From: Izhakiella capsodis
GTDB taxonomy: Bacteria > Pseudomonadota > Gammaproteobacteria > Enterobacterales > Enterobacteriaceae
NCBI RefSeq assembly: GCF_900115045.1
Contig: NZ_FOVC01000006.1
Span: forward strand, 128,750-192,749
Direction of reading: 5' to 3'
DNA: 64,000 nt
Numbering within the stretch: the first letter of the stretch is position 1; each line of letters starts with the position of its first letter. Below, piece after piece: positions 55,225 through 63,892 of the stretch. The position numbers and the translations under genes are program-made. Below the pieces are notes generated by a model. It saw only the letters and a list, made by a program, of their open reading frames with translations, was not told where the DNA came from and did no database searches.

Positions 55225-56140
55225 TGCTACGCGCGTACATCCGCCCTTCAGCAGCCAGCGCCAGGAGATCAGGATCACTTTCCCGACGATGCAGATAGAC
55301 AATTGAAATATGCTGGCGCATTTGATAGGGCGCTTTCAATGTCAGTAGCTGAACGTCTTTTTCATACACTTTCCTCATTCGCCCTGGAATTAACGAAAAG
55401 CCAACGCCAGCCTGAACCAGATTCAGCAAAGAAAAAATGTCGTTAACTTTCGTCACAATTTGCGGTTCGAAACCGGCAATATTAAACGCCTCCTGGAAAC
55501 CTGCGTGGGTGGCGAATCCTTCGGTCAGCGAAATAAACTTACGGTTAGCATAGTCGCGTAAATCAGCAGGCTCGGCGTTGAGCAGCTTTTCGCTGGCCGA
55601 CGCGGCAAGAAAAACATCATCCTGAAACAGCGGTACGACATCAAATTGCGCAGCATCGAACTCGTCCTGATTGACGGAAATTAAAATCGCATCAAGGACC
55701 TCATCCTCAAGCATATTAACCAACGTCAGATTCGATCCCATGGTTAAATCCAGCTCAAGAGCCGGACAACGTAGTTTCATTCCCATGATGATGCGAGGCA
55801 CCGTTTCAAGGGTCAGGGAATAGAGCGTGCCAATGCGCAGACGTCCTGGATATAGCCCGGCCACTTTACGCGTTTTTTCCAGACCACGTGTCATTAATCC
55901 CATCACGTCACGCGTATATTCCAGCAGTGTCCAGGCCGCTGGCGTCGGAACCAGATTTCGCCCTTTGTGCACGAATAACGAACAGCCAATCCCCCCCTCA
56001 AGGGTATGTAAAGCGCGGTGTACGCTGACGCTACTCAACTCCAGTGCTTCGGCGGTGCGGGCGATATTGCCTTTGATCATAAATGTCATGAAAACCGATA
56101 GCTTTCGAAAAGTAATTTCCTGATTAATATCGTTTTTCAC
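55214..56140 (-). CDS. mdcR: LysR-type regulator MdcR of the malonate operon
   Basis: LysR-family protein with N-terminal winged helix (LSVFMTFMIKGNIARTAEALELSSVSVHRALHTLE, about residues 13-47) and a periplasmic-binding-protein-like sensor domain. In Klebsiella MdcR activates mdc genes with malonate. The protein follows Klebsiella MdcR from KNDINQEITFRKLS onward; I therefore prefer a GTG start at 56140 (308 aa). ATG 56158 gives six extra residues and is possible. It converges on mdcH, whereas the operon promoter it should control is 8 kb away. Confidence 0.9.
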   Translation of the reverse strand: MKNDINQEITFRKLSVFMTFMIKGNIARTAEALELSSVSVHRALHTLEGGIGCSLFVHKGRNLVPTPAAWTLLEYTRDVMGLMTRGLEKTRKVAGLYPGRLRIGTLYSLTLETVPRIIMGMKLRCPALELDLTMGSNLTLVNMLEDEVLDAILISVNQDEFDAAQFDVVPLFQDDVFLAASASEKLLNAEPADLRDYANRKFISLTEGFATHAGFQEAFNIAGFEPQIVTKVNDIFSLLNLVQAGVGFSLIPGRMRKVYEKDVQLLTLKAPYQMRQHISIVYLHRRESDPDLLALAAEGRMYARSIIS

Positions 56141-56464
56141 TTTGCCACCCTTTTCCATCCTTCGACATACAGAGCGTAGTATAACTTTTAATCTGTTTTA
56201 AAAATTTGATGCGGAGGATGTTACGAGTTGCCGCGGCGATCGTATTCATCAGCACAGGCACATTCAGGTAGAAGGGAACTGCGTATGTCACATTTGACCG
56301 TCGGGCGCGGGTCAGCAGGTAATCAATATTAACCTACTGTGATAGTCAGGAATGCGGGAGAAATGATGAAAGAATTGCATTCTCATACGCCAATGAGGAA
56401 CGATACTGACGTACATAACCTGAAAACAGTCACTTATTCAATAGGATACAATAAAGCAGGCAAT
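56141..56464. other. Spacer mdcR to tRNA-Asp
   Basis: The right junction of the metabolic block. A 73-codon frame at 56339-56560 runs into the tRNA and is not a gene. No repeat of the tRNA end was found on the other side near fadE. Confidence 0.4.
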
Positions 56465-56495
56465 AATAAGGCTCATGTTATAAATAACATGAGCC
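56465..56495 (-). terminator. Terminator after tRNA-Asp (dnaQ side)
   Basis: Perfect 12-bp stem GGCTCATGTTAT / ATAACATGAGCC, followed on the minus strand by TTATTATTG, 7 bases after the tRNA 3' end. Confidence 0.85.
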
Positions 56496-56502
56496 AGAAT
56501 AG

Positions 56503-56579
56503 TGGCGGAACGGACGGGGCTCGAACCCGCGACCCCCTGCGTGACAGGCAGGTATTCTAACCAACTGAACTACCGCTCC
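56503..56579 (-). tRNA. aspV: tRNA-Asp, anticodon GTC (aspV position)
   Basis: 77 nt with encoded CCA, beginning GGAGCGGTAGTTCAG; the loop CTGTCAC gives anticodon GTC. It is identical to the second tRNA-Asp at 63508-63584. It follows dnaQ on the same strand, the place of aspV in E. coli. Confidence 0.96.
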
Positions 56580-56712
56580 GCGCTCTGCTCCCCGTCGGGA
56601 GCGGGTCGAATAGTAAAAGTCTGCCCCGTCTGCGTCAACGCTTTTTGCAGAGATGCAGATCAACCGGCTGAAATTTCAGCGCTCATGGGTTTTATTAAGG
56701 CTTTCCCATCGC

Positions 56713-57444
56713 TTATGAGCGCCACACGCAGCTACCGCCTTTTTTCATTACCAGATCAAGCCGCGCCTCGTGATCGAAAATCTCCTGTTCGGAAGCAGCG
56801 ATAACCTTTAACCCGGACGGCGAACGCACTACCCGCTGGATGGCCTCTCCCTTGCTTCCCTGCTGACTGTCACCTTCGATAGTAAATGCCAGTGAGGTTT
56901 GTCCGCCGGTCATGGCGAGGAAAACTTCTGCCAGTATTTCGGCGTCAAGTAACGCTCCGTGCAGGGTGCGTTTGCTATTATCGATTTCGTAACGATGACA
57001 TAGTGCATCCAGGCTGTTGCGCTTGCCGGGGAACAACTTCCGCGCCATCGACAGGCTATCTGTTACGCGGCAAATGTCTTCCAGCTTGCTGGCGTCACCA
57101 CCGAGCAGGGAGAATTCGTAATCAAGAAAGCCAATATCAAACGATGCATTGTGGATAACCAGCTCGGCACCGCGTATATAATCGAGGAAACTATCAGCAA
57201 CGTCGGCAAAAACTGGTTTGTCCAGCAGGAACTCATCTGCAATGCCATGAACGCCAAAGGCTTCAGGATCGATGAGCCGGTCGGGCTTCAGATAGAGATG
57301 AAAGTTATTACCGGTCAGACGGCGATTAACCACTTCCACACCGCCAATTTCAATAACCCGATGTCCTTCATAGTGGACACCGATCATGTTCATCCCGGTT
57401 GTTTCGGTATCAAGAACAATCTGCCGTGTATTTGCTGTGCTCAT
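56713..57444 (-). CDS. dnaQ: DNA polymerase III epsilon subunit DnaQ
   Basis: 3'-5' proofreading exonuclease of the replicative polymerase. 243 residues, as in E. coli. Exo motifs: VLDTETTGMN (Asp12, Glu14), HNASFDIGFLDYE near residue 98 and HGALLDAEILAEVF near residue 162 with the general-base His and metal Asp; the tail after residue 185 binds the alpha subunit. Divergent from rnhA with 51 bases between starts, so the promoters overlap as in E. coli. Confidence 0.98.
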   Translation of the reverse strand: MSTANTRQIVLDTETTGMNMIGVHYEGHRVIEIGGVEVVNRRLTGNNFHLYLKPDRLIDPEAFGVHGIADEFLLDKPVFADVADSFLDYIRGAELVIHNASFDIGFLDYEFSLLGGDASKLEDICRVTDSLSMARKLFPGKRNSLDALCHRYEIDNSKRTLHGALLDAEILAEVFLAMTGGQTSLAFTIEGDSQQGSKGEAIQRVVRSPSGLKVIAASEQEIFDHEARLDLVMKKGGSCVWRS

Positions 57445-57495
57445 GGCGCTCGTTATGTCAGACTAAAGGTTTAATAATTGGAGAGTCTACCAGAG

Positions 57496-57963
57496 ATGGT
57501 TAAGCAGGTAGAAATTTTCACCGATGGCTCCTGCCTGGGTAATCCCGGTCCAGGGGGTTATGGTGCCATTCTGCGTTACAGACAGCATGAAAAGCTTTTC
57601 AGCACAGGCTATCGATTGACAACCAACAATCGTATGGAGCTAATGGCTGCGATAGTCGCCCTTGAAGCACTCAGAGAACCCTGCAATGTGGTACTCAGTA
57701 CCGATAGCCAATATGTTCGTCAGGGTATTACCAGCTGGATACATAACTGGAAAAAACGTGGCTGGAAAACGGCGGAAAAAAAACCAGTTAAAAATGTCGA
57801 TCTGTGGCAGAGGCTTGATGCCGCGCTGCATTCGCACCACATTCAGTGGGAGTGGGTTAAGGGGCATGCCGGACACCCTGAAAATGAGCGCTGTGATGAG
57901 CTGGCTCGCAGTGCCGCTGAAAATCCTACCGAAGAGGATACGGGTTACCCCCCGGATGTCTAA
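57496..57963 (+). CDS. rnhA: Ribonuclease HI
   Basis: Cleaves RNA in RNA-DNA hybrids. ATG 57496 (MVKQVEIFTDGSCLGN) gives 155 residues collinear with E. coli; the longer frame from 57478 is rejected. Catalytic residues Asp10, Glu48 (NRMELMAAI), Asp70 (STDSQY) and Asp134 (NERCDELA) plus the flap His in VKGHAGHPEN are all present. Its stop overlaps convergent yafS by 4 bases. Confidence 0.98.
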   Translation: MVKQVEIFTDGSCLGNPGPGGYGAILRYRQHEKLFSTGYRLTTNNRMELMAAIVALEALREPCNVVLSTDSQYVRQGITSWIHNWKKRGWKTAEKKPVKNVDLWQRLDAALHSHHIQWEWVKGHAGHPENERCDELARSAAENPTEEDTGYPPDV

Positions 57964-58685
57964 TCCTCATCGCTATGGCGACAGTGCCGCGTTGCACCAA
58001 CCACAGGTCGCAGCTGCGTTTTCCCCAATGCTTTGCGCGCAGGGTTCATCGTGAGTGGTAGCGTGCGCTTACGCGCTACCATAATAGTCAGGCAGCCAAG
58101 TGCGGGCAGATGCTTACTGATAACTTCACCGCCCTGTCTACGCCAGGGCAGTACCTGGAATCTACGACGCTGTATCAGTTCGTAATTGAGCAGGCTTAGC
58201 CAGTCCAGTAAGCGCACCTGACTGAACATACGACTATTCAAGGGAATACTCCGATGTAATCCCGGTAAAAGCTTTCCCACTCCCAGCATGCTGATAGGAT
58301 TAAACCCGGTAATAATCAGCCAGCCGTCATCTATTAATACCCGGTCTACTTCACGCAGAATTCGGTGCGGATCGTGACTCCACGACAGAGTGTGGGCAAG
58401 CAAGCAGCCATCAATTGACTTGCTCTCAAACGGCAAATGCAGCGGATCGGCACGAACCTGGAGGTTATCGCCTTGCAAGGCCACGTTAACCTGATGTGAA
58501 ATCGGACAGTCGTCCGTTACAAGTTCCGCACTGAGCTGGCCGATTTTGAGAAAGTGAAAACCATAGAGCTTTGCCAGACAGGGCTTTAGATGCACAGCAA
58601 GTGCATCACGATAATATTGCCCCCAGAGCATATCGCTCCATGAGTTGGGCGTAGGCCTGATCGTACGTGTCTTCGCAGGTTTCAT
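57960..58685 (-). CDS. yafS: SAM-dependent methyltransferase-like protein YafS
   Basis: 241-residue class I methyltransferase-fold protein of unknown substrate. After an N-terminal SWSDMLWGQYYRDALAVHL the usual glycine-rich motif I is weak (FHFLKIGQLSAEL), while the later core LQVRADPLHLPFESKSIDGCLLAHTLSWSHDPHRILREVDRVL resembles motif IV and following segments. Lies between rnhA and gloB, divergent from gloB, as in E. coli. Confidence 0.92.
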   Translation of the reverse strand: MKPAKTRTIRPTPNSWSDMLWGQYYRDALAVHLKPCLAKLYGFHFLKIGQLSAELVTDDCPISHQVNVALQGDNLQVRADPLHLPFESKSIDGCLLAHTLSWSHDPHRILREVDRVLIDDGWLIITGFNPISMLGVGKLLPGLHRSIPLNSRMFSQVRLLDWLSLLNYELIQRRRFQVLPWRRQGGEVISKHLPALGCLTIMVARKRTLPLTMNPARKALGKTQLRPVVGATRHCRHSDED

Positions 58686-58725
58686 GCTCTACCATTAATT
58701 TTTATTCAGCTTTAGGGAGTTGATT

Positions 58726-59481
58726 ATGCATCTTATTCCGGTTCCTGCGCTATCAGACAACTATATATGGCTACTGCTCAATGAAATGGGAGATGTGCTG
58801 ATTGTCGATCCTGGCGAAGCTAAGCCAGTCATTGACTACCTGACCCGACATCAGCTCGTCGCCCAATCTATACTGCTGACCCATCATCACCATGATCACG
58901 TTGGAGGCGTGAGAGAACTGCAGCAAAAATATCCGGAGGTAAAAGTCTATGGCCCGGCTGAAACAGCTGATAAAGGTGCAGAGAACATTGTTTCAGAGGG
59001 CGAAAAAGTGTTTTTTGGCGATCTGACCTTTCGTGTTATTCACACCCCTGGTCATACGCTGGGACACCTCTCATATTATAGTCATCCTTATCTTTTCTGT
59101 GGAGATACAATGTTTTCAGGTGGATGTGGTCGACTTTTTGAAGGCACACCAAAACAAATGTATCAATCTTTTCAGACCATTAACCAGCTCCCAGGCGACA
59201 CATTAATTTGCTGTGCGCATGAATACACACTTTCGAATATGACCTTTGCTAAAGCATTATGGCCGGAAAACAAGGAAATATCTGACTATTATGATGAAAT
59301 CAAAGCGATGCGTAGAAAAAAACAGATAACTTTACCAACAACTCTGCAACAAGAGCGTCAAATTAATGTTTTTTTAATGTCACAACTCATTGAAATAAAA
59401 AATAAACTAAACCTTAACTTTAATACTGAGCAACCTGAACAAGCTTTCGCAGCTTTACGCGAGAAGAAGGATAATTTCTAA
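58726..59481 (+). CDS. gloB: Hydroxyacylglutathione hydrolase GloB (glyoxalase II)
   Basis: Binuclear zinc metallo-beta-lactamase-fold enzyme hydrolysing S-lactoylglutathione in methylglyoxal detoxification. ATG 58726 (MHLIPVPALSDNYIWLL) with AGGGAG upstream gives 251 residues as in E. coli; the frame from TTG 58720 is rejected. The metal motif THHHHDHVGG is near residue 53, GHTLGHLSY near residue 110, FCGDTMFSGGCGR near residue 125 and CAHEYTLSN near residue 165. Confidence 0.97.
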   Translation: MHLIPVPALSDNYIWLLLNEMGDVLIVDPGEAKPVIDYLTRHQLVAQSILLTHHHHDHVGGVRELQQKYPEVKVYGPAETADKGAENIVSEGEKVFFGDLTFRVIHTPGHTLGHLSYYSHPYLFCGDTMFSGGCGRLFEGTPKQMYQSFQTINQLPGDTLICCAHEYTLSNMTFAKALWPENKEISDYYDEIKAMRRKKQITLPTTLQQERQINVFLMSQLIEIKNKLNLNFNTEQPEQAFAALREKKDNF

Positions 59482-59552
59482 TAATTCTGGTTGTATTGTG
59501 TCAATAGGCCACGTATTATTGCTCGTCTTTTAAGCAAACTATTGATAAACAC

Positions 59553-60920
59553 ATGAAGGCTAAAGCGATACTTTTCGCCTCAGTGTTATTGGTAGGGTGC
59601 CAGGCGTCAGAACATGACGCCAACGCTCCTGACCAATACGCACAGAGTTTGTCTTCACCCGGAGGAAAAGGGCAATCCCCGGATCGCATGTTGTCTTCAC
59701 GATGGCAGGATGATGGAACTAACCTGACCAATAACAGCGATCTATGGACCATAATCCGTAATGGGCTGAAGATGAAGATTCCGGATAATCCCCGGATCCG
59801 CGCACAACGAATAAATTATTTAAGAAATAAGAGCTATCTCCACGATGTAGCATTACGGGCAGAGCCCTATATGTACTGGATAGTCGAGCAGATTAAGAAA
59901 CGTAATATGCCGATGGAACTAGTATTATTACCCATAGTGGAGAGCGCTTTTAACCCCAGGGCCACCTCTGCTTCAGATGCCGCTGGCATTTGGCAGATAA
60001 TTCCTGCCACGGGGCGAAATTACGGTCTCAAGCAGAACCGGTATTACGATGGTCGACGCGACATTGCTGCCTCGACCCGCGTGGCGTTGGATATGCTACA
60101 GCACATGAATAAAATGTTTAATGGCGACTGGCTACTGACCATTGCTGCCTATAACAGCGGCGAAGGACGCGTACTTAACGCTATCAAATATAATAAAGAG
60201 CACGGTAAACCAACCGATTTCTGGCATCTTTCATTGCCACGGGAAACCACTCTTTACGTGCCTAAAATGCTGGCACTGAGTGAAATCCTTAAAGACAATC
60301 GCCGCTATGGCTTCCGTTTGCCGACGGCTAATGAAAATCGTGCATTAGCACGAGTCGATGTTGGCCAGCAGATAAAACTGACCAAAGTCGCTAAAATGGC
60401 CGGCATGTCGCTCGCTAAACTTAAGAACTTTAACAGCGGCTATAAAACTAATGAGACTGCGCCAAACGGTCCCCATTACATTATGCTACCTATATCGCAC
60501 GCGAATCAGCTGCGAGAGTCGCTTGCCAACGCTGATATTGACGCCCTACAGCCAATCAACACGCTGGCAGACAATAGCACTCGTCGCTACACAGTTCGCT
60601 CAGGAGACACTTTATCTGCGATTGCTGAACGTATGCACTTGTCTGTCAACGAGCTTAAGCGCAACAATAATCTTCGTAGCGCAATGTTGAAACCAGGCCA
60701 GTTGTTGAATGTGGAGCAGAATGCTGGATCTCTTTCCCTTGCGGACAACAGCAGCATTACTTACCAGGTACGTCCCGGTGATTCACTAATAAGCATCGCG
60801 AAGCGCCATGGTGTTAATCTCAAAGATGTGATGCGCTGGAATAGCAGAATCAGTAGCAAAATACAGCCTGGAGAGAGGCTGACTTTGTATGTGAGTGGTA
60901 AAAATTCACCCGAAAGCTAA
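59553..60920 (+). CDS. mltD: Membrane-bound lytic murein transglycosylase D
   Basis: Outer-membrane lipoprotein that cleaves peptidoglycan to 1,6-anhydro products. 455 residues: signal peptide with lipobox LVGC (lipid on Cys16), SLT domain about residues 105-225 with the catalytic Glu in LLPIVESAFNPRATS and AAGIWQIIPATGRNYGL and AAYNSGEGRV, and two C-terminal LysM repeats at about residues 343-388 and 402-448 (YTVRSGDTLSAIAERM; YQVRPGDSLISIAKRH). Very close to E. coli MltD. Confidence 0.97.
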   Translation: MKAKAILFASVLLVGCQASEHDANAPDQYAQSLSSPGGKGQSPDRMLSSRWQDDGTNLTNNSDLWTIIRNGLKMKIPDNPRIRAQRINYLRNKSYLHDVALRAEPYMYWIVEQIKKRNMPMELVLLPIVESAFNPRATSASDAAGIWQIIPATGRNYGLKQNRYYDGRRDIAASTRVALDMLQHMNKMFNGDWLLTIAAYNSGEGRVLNAIKYNKEHGKPTDFWHLSLPRETTLYVPKMLALSEILKDNRRYGFRLPTANENRALARVDVGQQIKLTKVAKMAGMSLAKLKNFNSGYKTNETAPNGPHYIMLPISHANQLRESLANADIDALQPINTLADNSTRRYTVRSGDTLSAIAERMHLSVNELKRNNNLRSAMLKPGQLLNVEQNAGSLSLADNSSITYQVRPGDSLISIAKRHGVNLKDVMRWNSRISSKIQPGERLTLYVSGKNSPES

Positions 60921-60935
60921 CATCGCTTCTGATGA

Positions 60936-60966
60936 AAAAGCCAGACACCGTCTGGCTTTTATTTTG
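60936..60966 (+). terminator. Terminator after mltD
   Basis: GCCAGAC-ACC-GTCTGGC stem flanked by A-run and followed by TTTTATTTTG, 20 bases after the mltD stop. It can also serve the convergent yafE. Confidence 0.9.
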
Positions 60967-61015
60967 CCCTAACTTGACTGGTAATTGTGCATTTATCACT
61001 CAGCAGTAGCCCCAT

Positions 61016-61783
61016 TCAAGCCTTCATCGCCTCAATAAAAATTGTATCGGAACTGAAGCTACCATCAGGCTGCAGCAAAAAATAATCTTTTACTTCATCT
61101 GATGCACTATCCTGGTAGATACGGATAGCATTCACCATAGCCTCAGGTGTACGCATCCGCGCGACCCAACTGCTGAACGCCAGTTCAATACGCCCCTGTT
61201 TCAACGTGCTAATTTTCAATCCGGCCTCAGCAAACAGCGTCAGCCATTCACGGGGGGCATAGTTGCGCACGTGGGAGGTATCACGCAACGCTTCTATCGT
61301 TGACAGCCAGACGTCGTTGAGCGCATAGCCAGAGGAGCTGATATCTATAAAAATAACCTTGCCGCGCGGCTTCAGAACGCGGTGTACTTCACGCATAGCG
61401 CTGCCAACGTCGTGCCAATGATGGGCCGAATAACGACTAATCACAACATCAAAGCTGGCATCTTCAAAAGGCAACATCTCGGCATATCCCTGAACCGTGG
61501 TCAGATGGTTATAACCACGTTCCTGCGCCGTATTCTTTACAACGGCTAACATTTGCATCGACAGATCATAAGCAACGACGTCTCTTACATACTGGGCAGC
61601 AACATAGCTGGCATGCCCTGCGCCACAGCCAAGATCCAGCAAGCGACATTGATTCTCTACTGACAGGCACTCAGCCAGTCTGACCAGGTCATCCCCGCGG
61701 GAATGTACGGTACTTGAAAGATAGGCATCTGCCTGTGCCCCAAATTGCTTATCGACATTGTCGTGATGACTTTGCGTGGCCAT
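61016..61783 (-). CDS. yafE: Class I SAM-dependent methyltransferase YafE
   Basis: 255-residue UbiE/COQ5-like methyltransferase. Motif I LLDLGCGAGHASYVAAQY is near residue 48, YDLSMQMLAVVK follows, and LPFEDASFDVVISRYSAHHWHD is motif IV with the family His pair. E. coli YafE is its closest named relative; the substrate is unknown. It lies downstream of yafD on the same strand with 102 bases between. Confidence 0.92.
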   Translation of the reverse strand: MATQSHHDNVDKQFGAQADAYLSSTVHSRGDDLVRLAECLSVENQCRLLDLGCGAGHASYVAAQYVRDVVAYDLSMQMLAVVKNTAQERGYNHLTTVQGYAEMLPFEDASFDVVISRYSAHHWHDVGSAMREVHRVLKPRGKVIFIDISSSGYALNDVWLSTIEALRDTSHVRNYAPREWLTLFAEAGLKISTLKQGRIELAFSSWVARMRTPEAMVNAIRIYQDSASDEVKDYFLLQPDGSFSSDTIFIEAMKA

Positions 61784-61885
61784 ATACCGCCCCCTCCATC
61801 CAATTAAAGCGTTCCTTTATAACAAGGTCAGATGTGGCTGGCCGTCCCGTTAACAGCAGTCAGGCGCGGCGCAGCTAAGTTCTGG

Positions 61886-62674
61886 CTAATCGGCTGAGAA
61901 CTCAACCAGTAGAGGATTATGATCTGAGGCACGGGTGACCAGTACAGCAGCTTCAGCCACGTTCATTCCCCGATAAAAAACAAAATCAAGCGGGCGTCCA
62001 AAAGCTTTGCGGCGATAGTCGTCGGTAAAATGCACTTCTCTTAACCCCATTTCACGGGCAAAGCGATATAGCGCATTAATACGCTGGCGGCTCCATGCAT
62101 TAAAATCACCCGCCAGAATGACTGGGCCTTTATGATGCATAACCTGATCGCCGATTGGCCCCAGTTGCTTGCTGTAGACATCAATGCCAAAGCTAAAATT
62201 TACAGCGTGAACGTTCACGACCATCAGCATCTGGTTATCAGGCAGCGGGTAGGCAGTAATCAGTGCAGACTTAGCAAGCCGTAAAAGTGGCTCGCGCTCA
62301 AGTAATGGGCAGCAATAAGTCGGGTGAGCCGCTGCCAGAGTCATCACTCCCGAAGGATGCAGTGGCAGCATAAAAGCCGGAACCTGATCCGCTGCCATGT
62401 AATTCGCCGTAGCAAACTGCACCAGTTCAGGTGTTGCCTGAGCCTCTTGCAAGAGAACAAGGTGGGCGTCCCTACCGAAGATCCGCAGCACTGACTGCCA
62501 GTCTGCACGCTGCTGCTTGAATATATTCCATACCAGTACCCGCAGTCTTTGCTGCACCGGTAGTGGCTCTCCCGGAGATAATGCCTGACCTACATGCAAC
62601 AGTGCCGCTGGCGGGGCGATCCGCTCTGCTGGCTGACCTGCCGTATAGCGCATGGAGTAGGTCTTTTTATTCAC
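61886..62674 (-). CDS. yafD: Endonuclease/exonuclease/phosphatase-family protein YafD
   Basis: 262 residues with the EEP fold: VLVWNIFKQQRADW near residue 47, LVLLQEAQATPELVQF near residue 72, VILAGDFNAWSRQRINAL near residue 190 and ASDHNPLLVEF at the C terminus carry the Asn, Glu, Asp-Asn and Asp-His catalytic set. Very close to E. coli YafD, which has no firmly established substrate. Reverse orientation and order relative to rRNA match E. coli. Confidence 0.94.
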   Translation of the reverse strand: MNKKTYSMRYTAGQPAERIAPPAALLHVGQALSPGEPLPVQQRLRVLVWNIFKQQRADWQSVLRIFGRDAHLVLLQEAQATPELVQFATANYMAADQVPAFMLPLHPSGVMTLAAAHPTYCCPLLEREPLLRLAKSALITAYPLPDNQMLMVVNVHAVNFSFGIDVYSKQLGPIGDQVMHHKGPVILAGDFNAWSRQRINALYRFAREMGLREVHFTDDYRRKAFGRPLDFVFYRGMNVAEAAVLVTRASDHNPLLVEFSAD

Positions 62675-62895
62675 TGACTAATAGCCTCTTTTACAACTTT
62701 GAGTTTCTACGTTAAGGATTTTAGCCGAGGGTTGCAATCTTATAGCGTCGCTTTTCAGGAAAAGCTGCATAAGTATGTACGATTCCGTCGTCCCCGCGAA
62801 ACCGTGAAGGGCAGATGCAAGCATCTGACAGGTCATGTACTGATATCTTGAGCAAAGGGGAAAAGCTACCCTTCACCTTTGTTTAAAGAGCAGAC

Positions 62896-63320
62896 GTGAT
62901 CGCCATTCCGAATGATTTTCTGATGTTTGTCACCGTCCTTGAAAAGCATAGCTTCAACAGAGCGGCTGAACCATGAGTATTGCGACTTCAGTCGTTAATC
63001 AGGTGGTAATAAGCTGGAAACGAAGTCAGGGCAACCTCCACTGCGTGTAGAAAATATTGCAGGAAATGATAGGGCCGAAAAGAATATCAATGAAGGCCAT
63101 CGCACGTCCGGCGAAATTTGTGCATTGAGGCTTCAACGCCGGTTATTTTGTATCTTTTACTGTCGTCGCATCGTTGCTACCCCAGCGCATATTACCGAAC
63201 GGAGTATGCCCCTGCAGATAAAAGATCGCAGCACACATGATTACCAGGCATTTATTAAAACTCAACCGAGGTTATTTTTGGTCAGTAAAAACCGCTGGCG
63301 TCGGATAGATAATGAATAAC
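62896..63320 (+). pseudogene. Decayed LysR-type regulator gene (yafC position)
   Basis: Starting at GTG 62896 the frame reads IPNDFLMFVTVLEKHSFNRAAE, the first helices of a LysR DNA-binding domain, then stops. About 150 bases later GNLCIEASTPVILYLL (63116-63165) matches the linker-to-sensor junction of YafC-like LysR proteins (G.LRIDA.TPV.LH.L), in another frame and with most of the HTH-linker region missing. E. coli has yafC here, on the matching strand. The gene is clearly dead. Confidence 0.75.
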
Positions 63321-63466
63321 AGAGGGATCGCCGACCTGAATCGGTGCCTTTTCAAGCAGTTTATTATGATGAGCATCTGATAAGCCCATGCACACGGGTA
63401 TTCATTAATTTCTATACGAATATATCGAGGAAATCCGTGGGGGCTTTAGCGATGTCCCGGTAAAGA
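63321..63466. other. Spacer between LysR remnant and rRNA-operon terminator
   Basis: dkgB, which lies here in E. coli between aspU and yafC, is absent. Nothing recognisable remains in this stretch. Confidence 0.5.
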
Positions 63467-63499
63467 TAAAAAAAAACCCTGACATAACTGTCAGGGTTT
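63467..63499 (-). terminator. Terminator of the rRNA operon
   Basis: On the minus strand AAACCCTGACA-GTTA-TGTCAGGGTTT followed by a run of T, 9 bases after tRNA-Asp. Strong intrinsic terminator. Confidence 0.93.
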
Positions 63500-63507
63500 A
63501 TATAAAG

Positions 63508-63584
63508 TGGCGGAACGGACGGGGCTCGAACCCGCGACCCCCTGCGTGACAGGCAGGTATTCTAACCAACTGAACTACCGCTCC
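63508..63584 (-). tRNA. aspU: tRNA-Asp, anticodon GTC, distal gene of rRNA operon (aspU position)
   Basis: 77 nt with encoded CCA, identical to the tRNA-Asp at 56503-56579. It follows the 5S gene by 78 bases on the same strand, as aspU follows rrfH in E. coli. Confidence 0.96.
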
Positions 63585-63662
63585 ACCGATTCTGTACTGA
63601 TGCTGCTTATCGCACAGCTTCAGGTATTTCTCCCATCCCTCGTCACCGGATGGTCTTATTTG

Positions 63663-63782
63663 ATGCCTGGCAGTTCCCTACTCTCGCATGGGGAGACCCC
63701 ACACTACCATCGGCGCTACGGCGTTTCACTTCTGAGTTCGGCATGGGGTCAGGTGGGACCACCGCGCTGTTGCCGCCAGGCA
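63663..63782 (-). rRNA. rrf: 5S ribosomal RNA
   Basis: 120 nt; begins TGCCTGGCGGCAACAGCGCG and ends GGAACTGCCAGGCAT, with the central block CCTGACCCCATGCCGAACTC shared with E. coli 5S. The changes at positions 13-15 relative to E. coli rrfB are the kind seen between genera. Confidence 0.97.
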
Positions 63783-63892
63783 AATTCTTTACGTCATGTC
63801 CCGCCTCTTCTCTGCGCAGAACACAACTCTGTTCTCTGTCCGTCAACAAGCCAAAAATTCTCTCAACTCACCCCGAACGCTTCTGGCGTTGT

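Noticed and set aside
57662..58054. 130-codon plus-strand frame over rnhA
   Set aside because: Out-of-frame shadow of rnhA and antisense to yafS.
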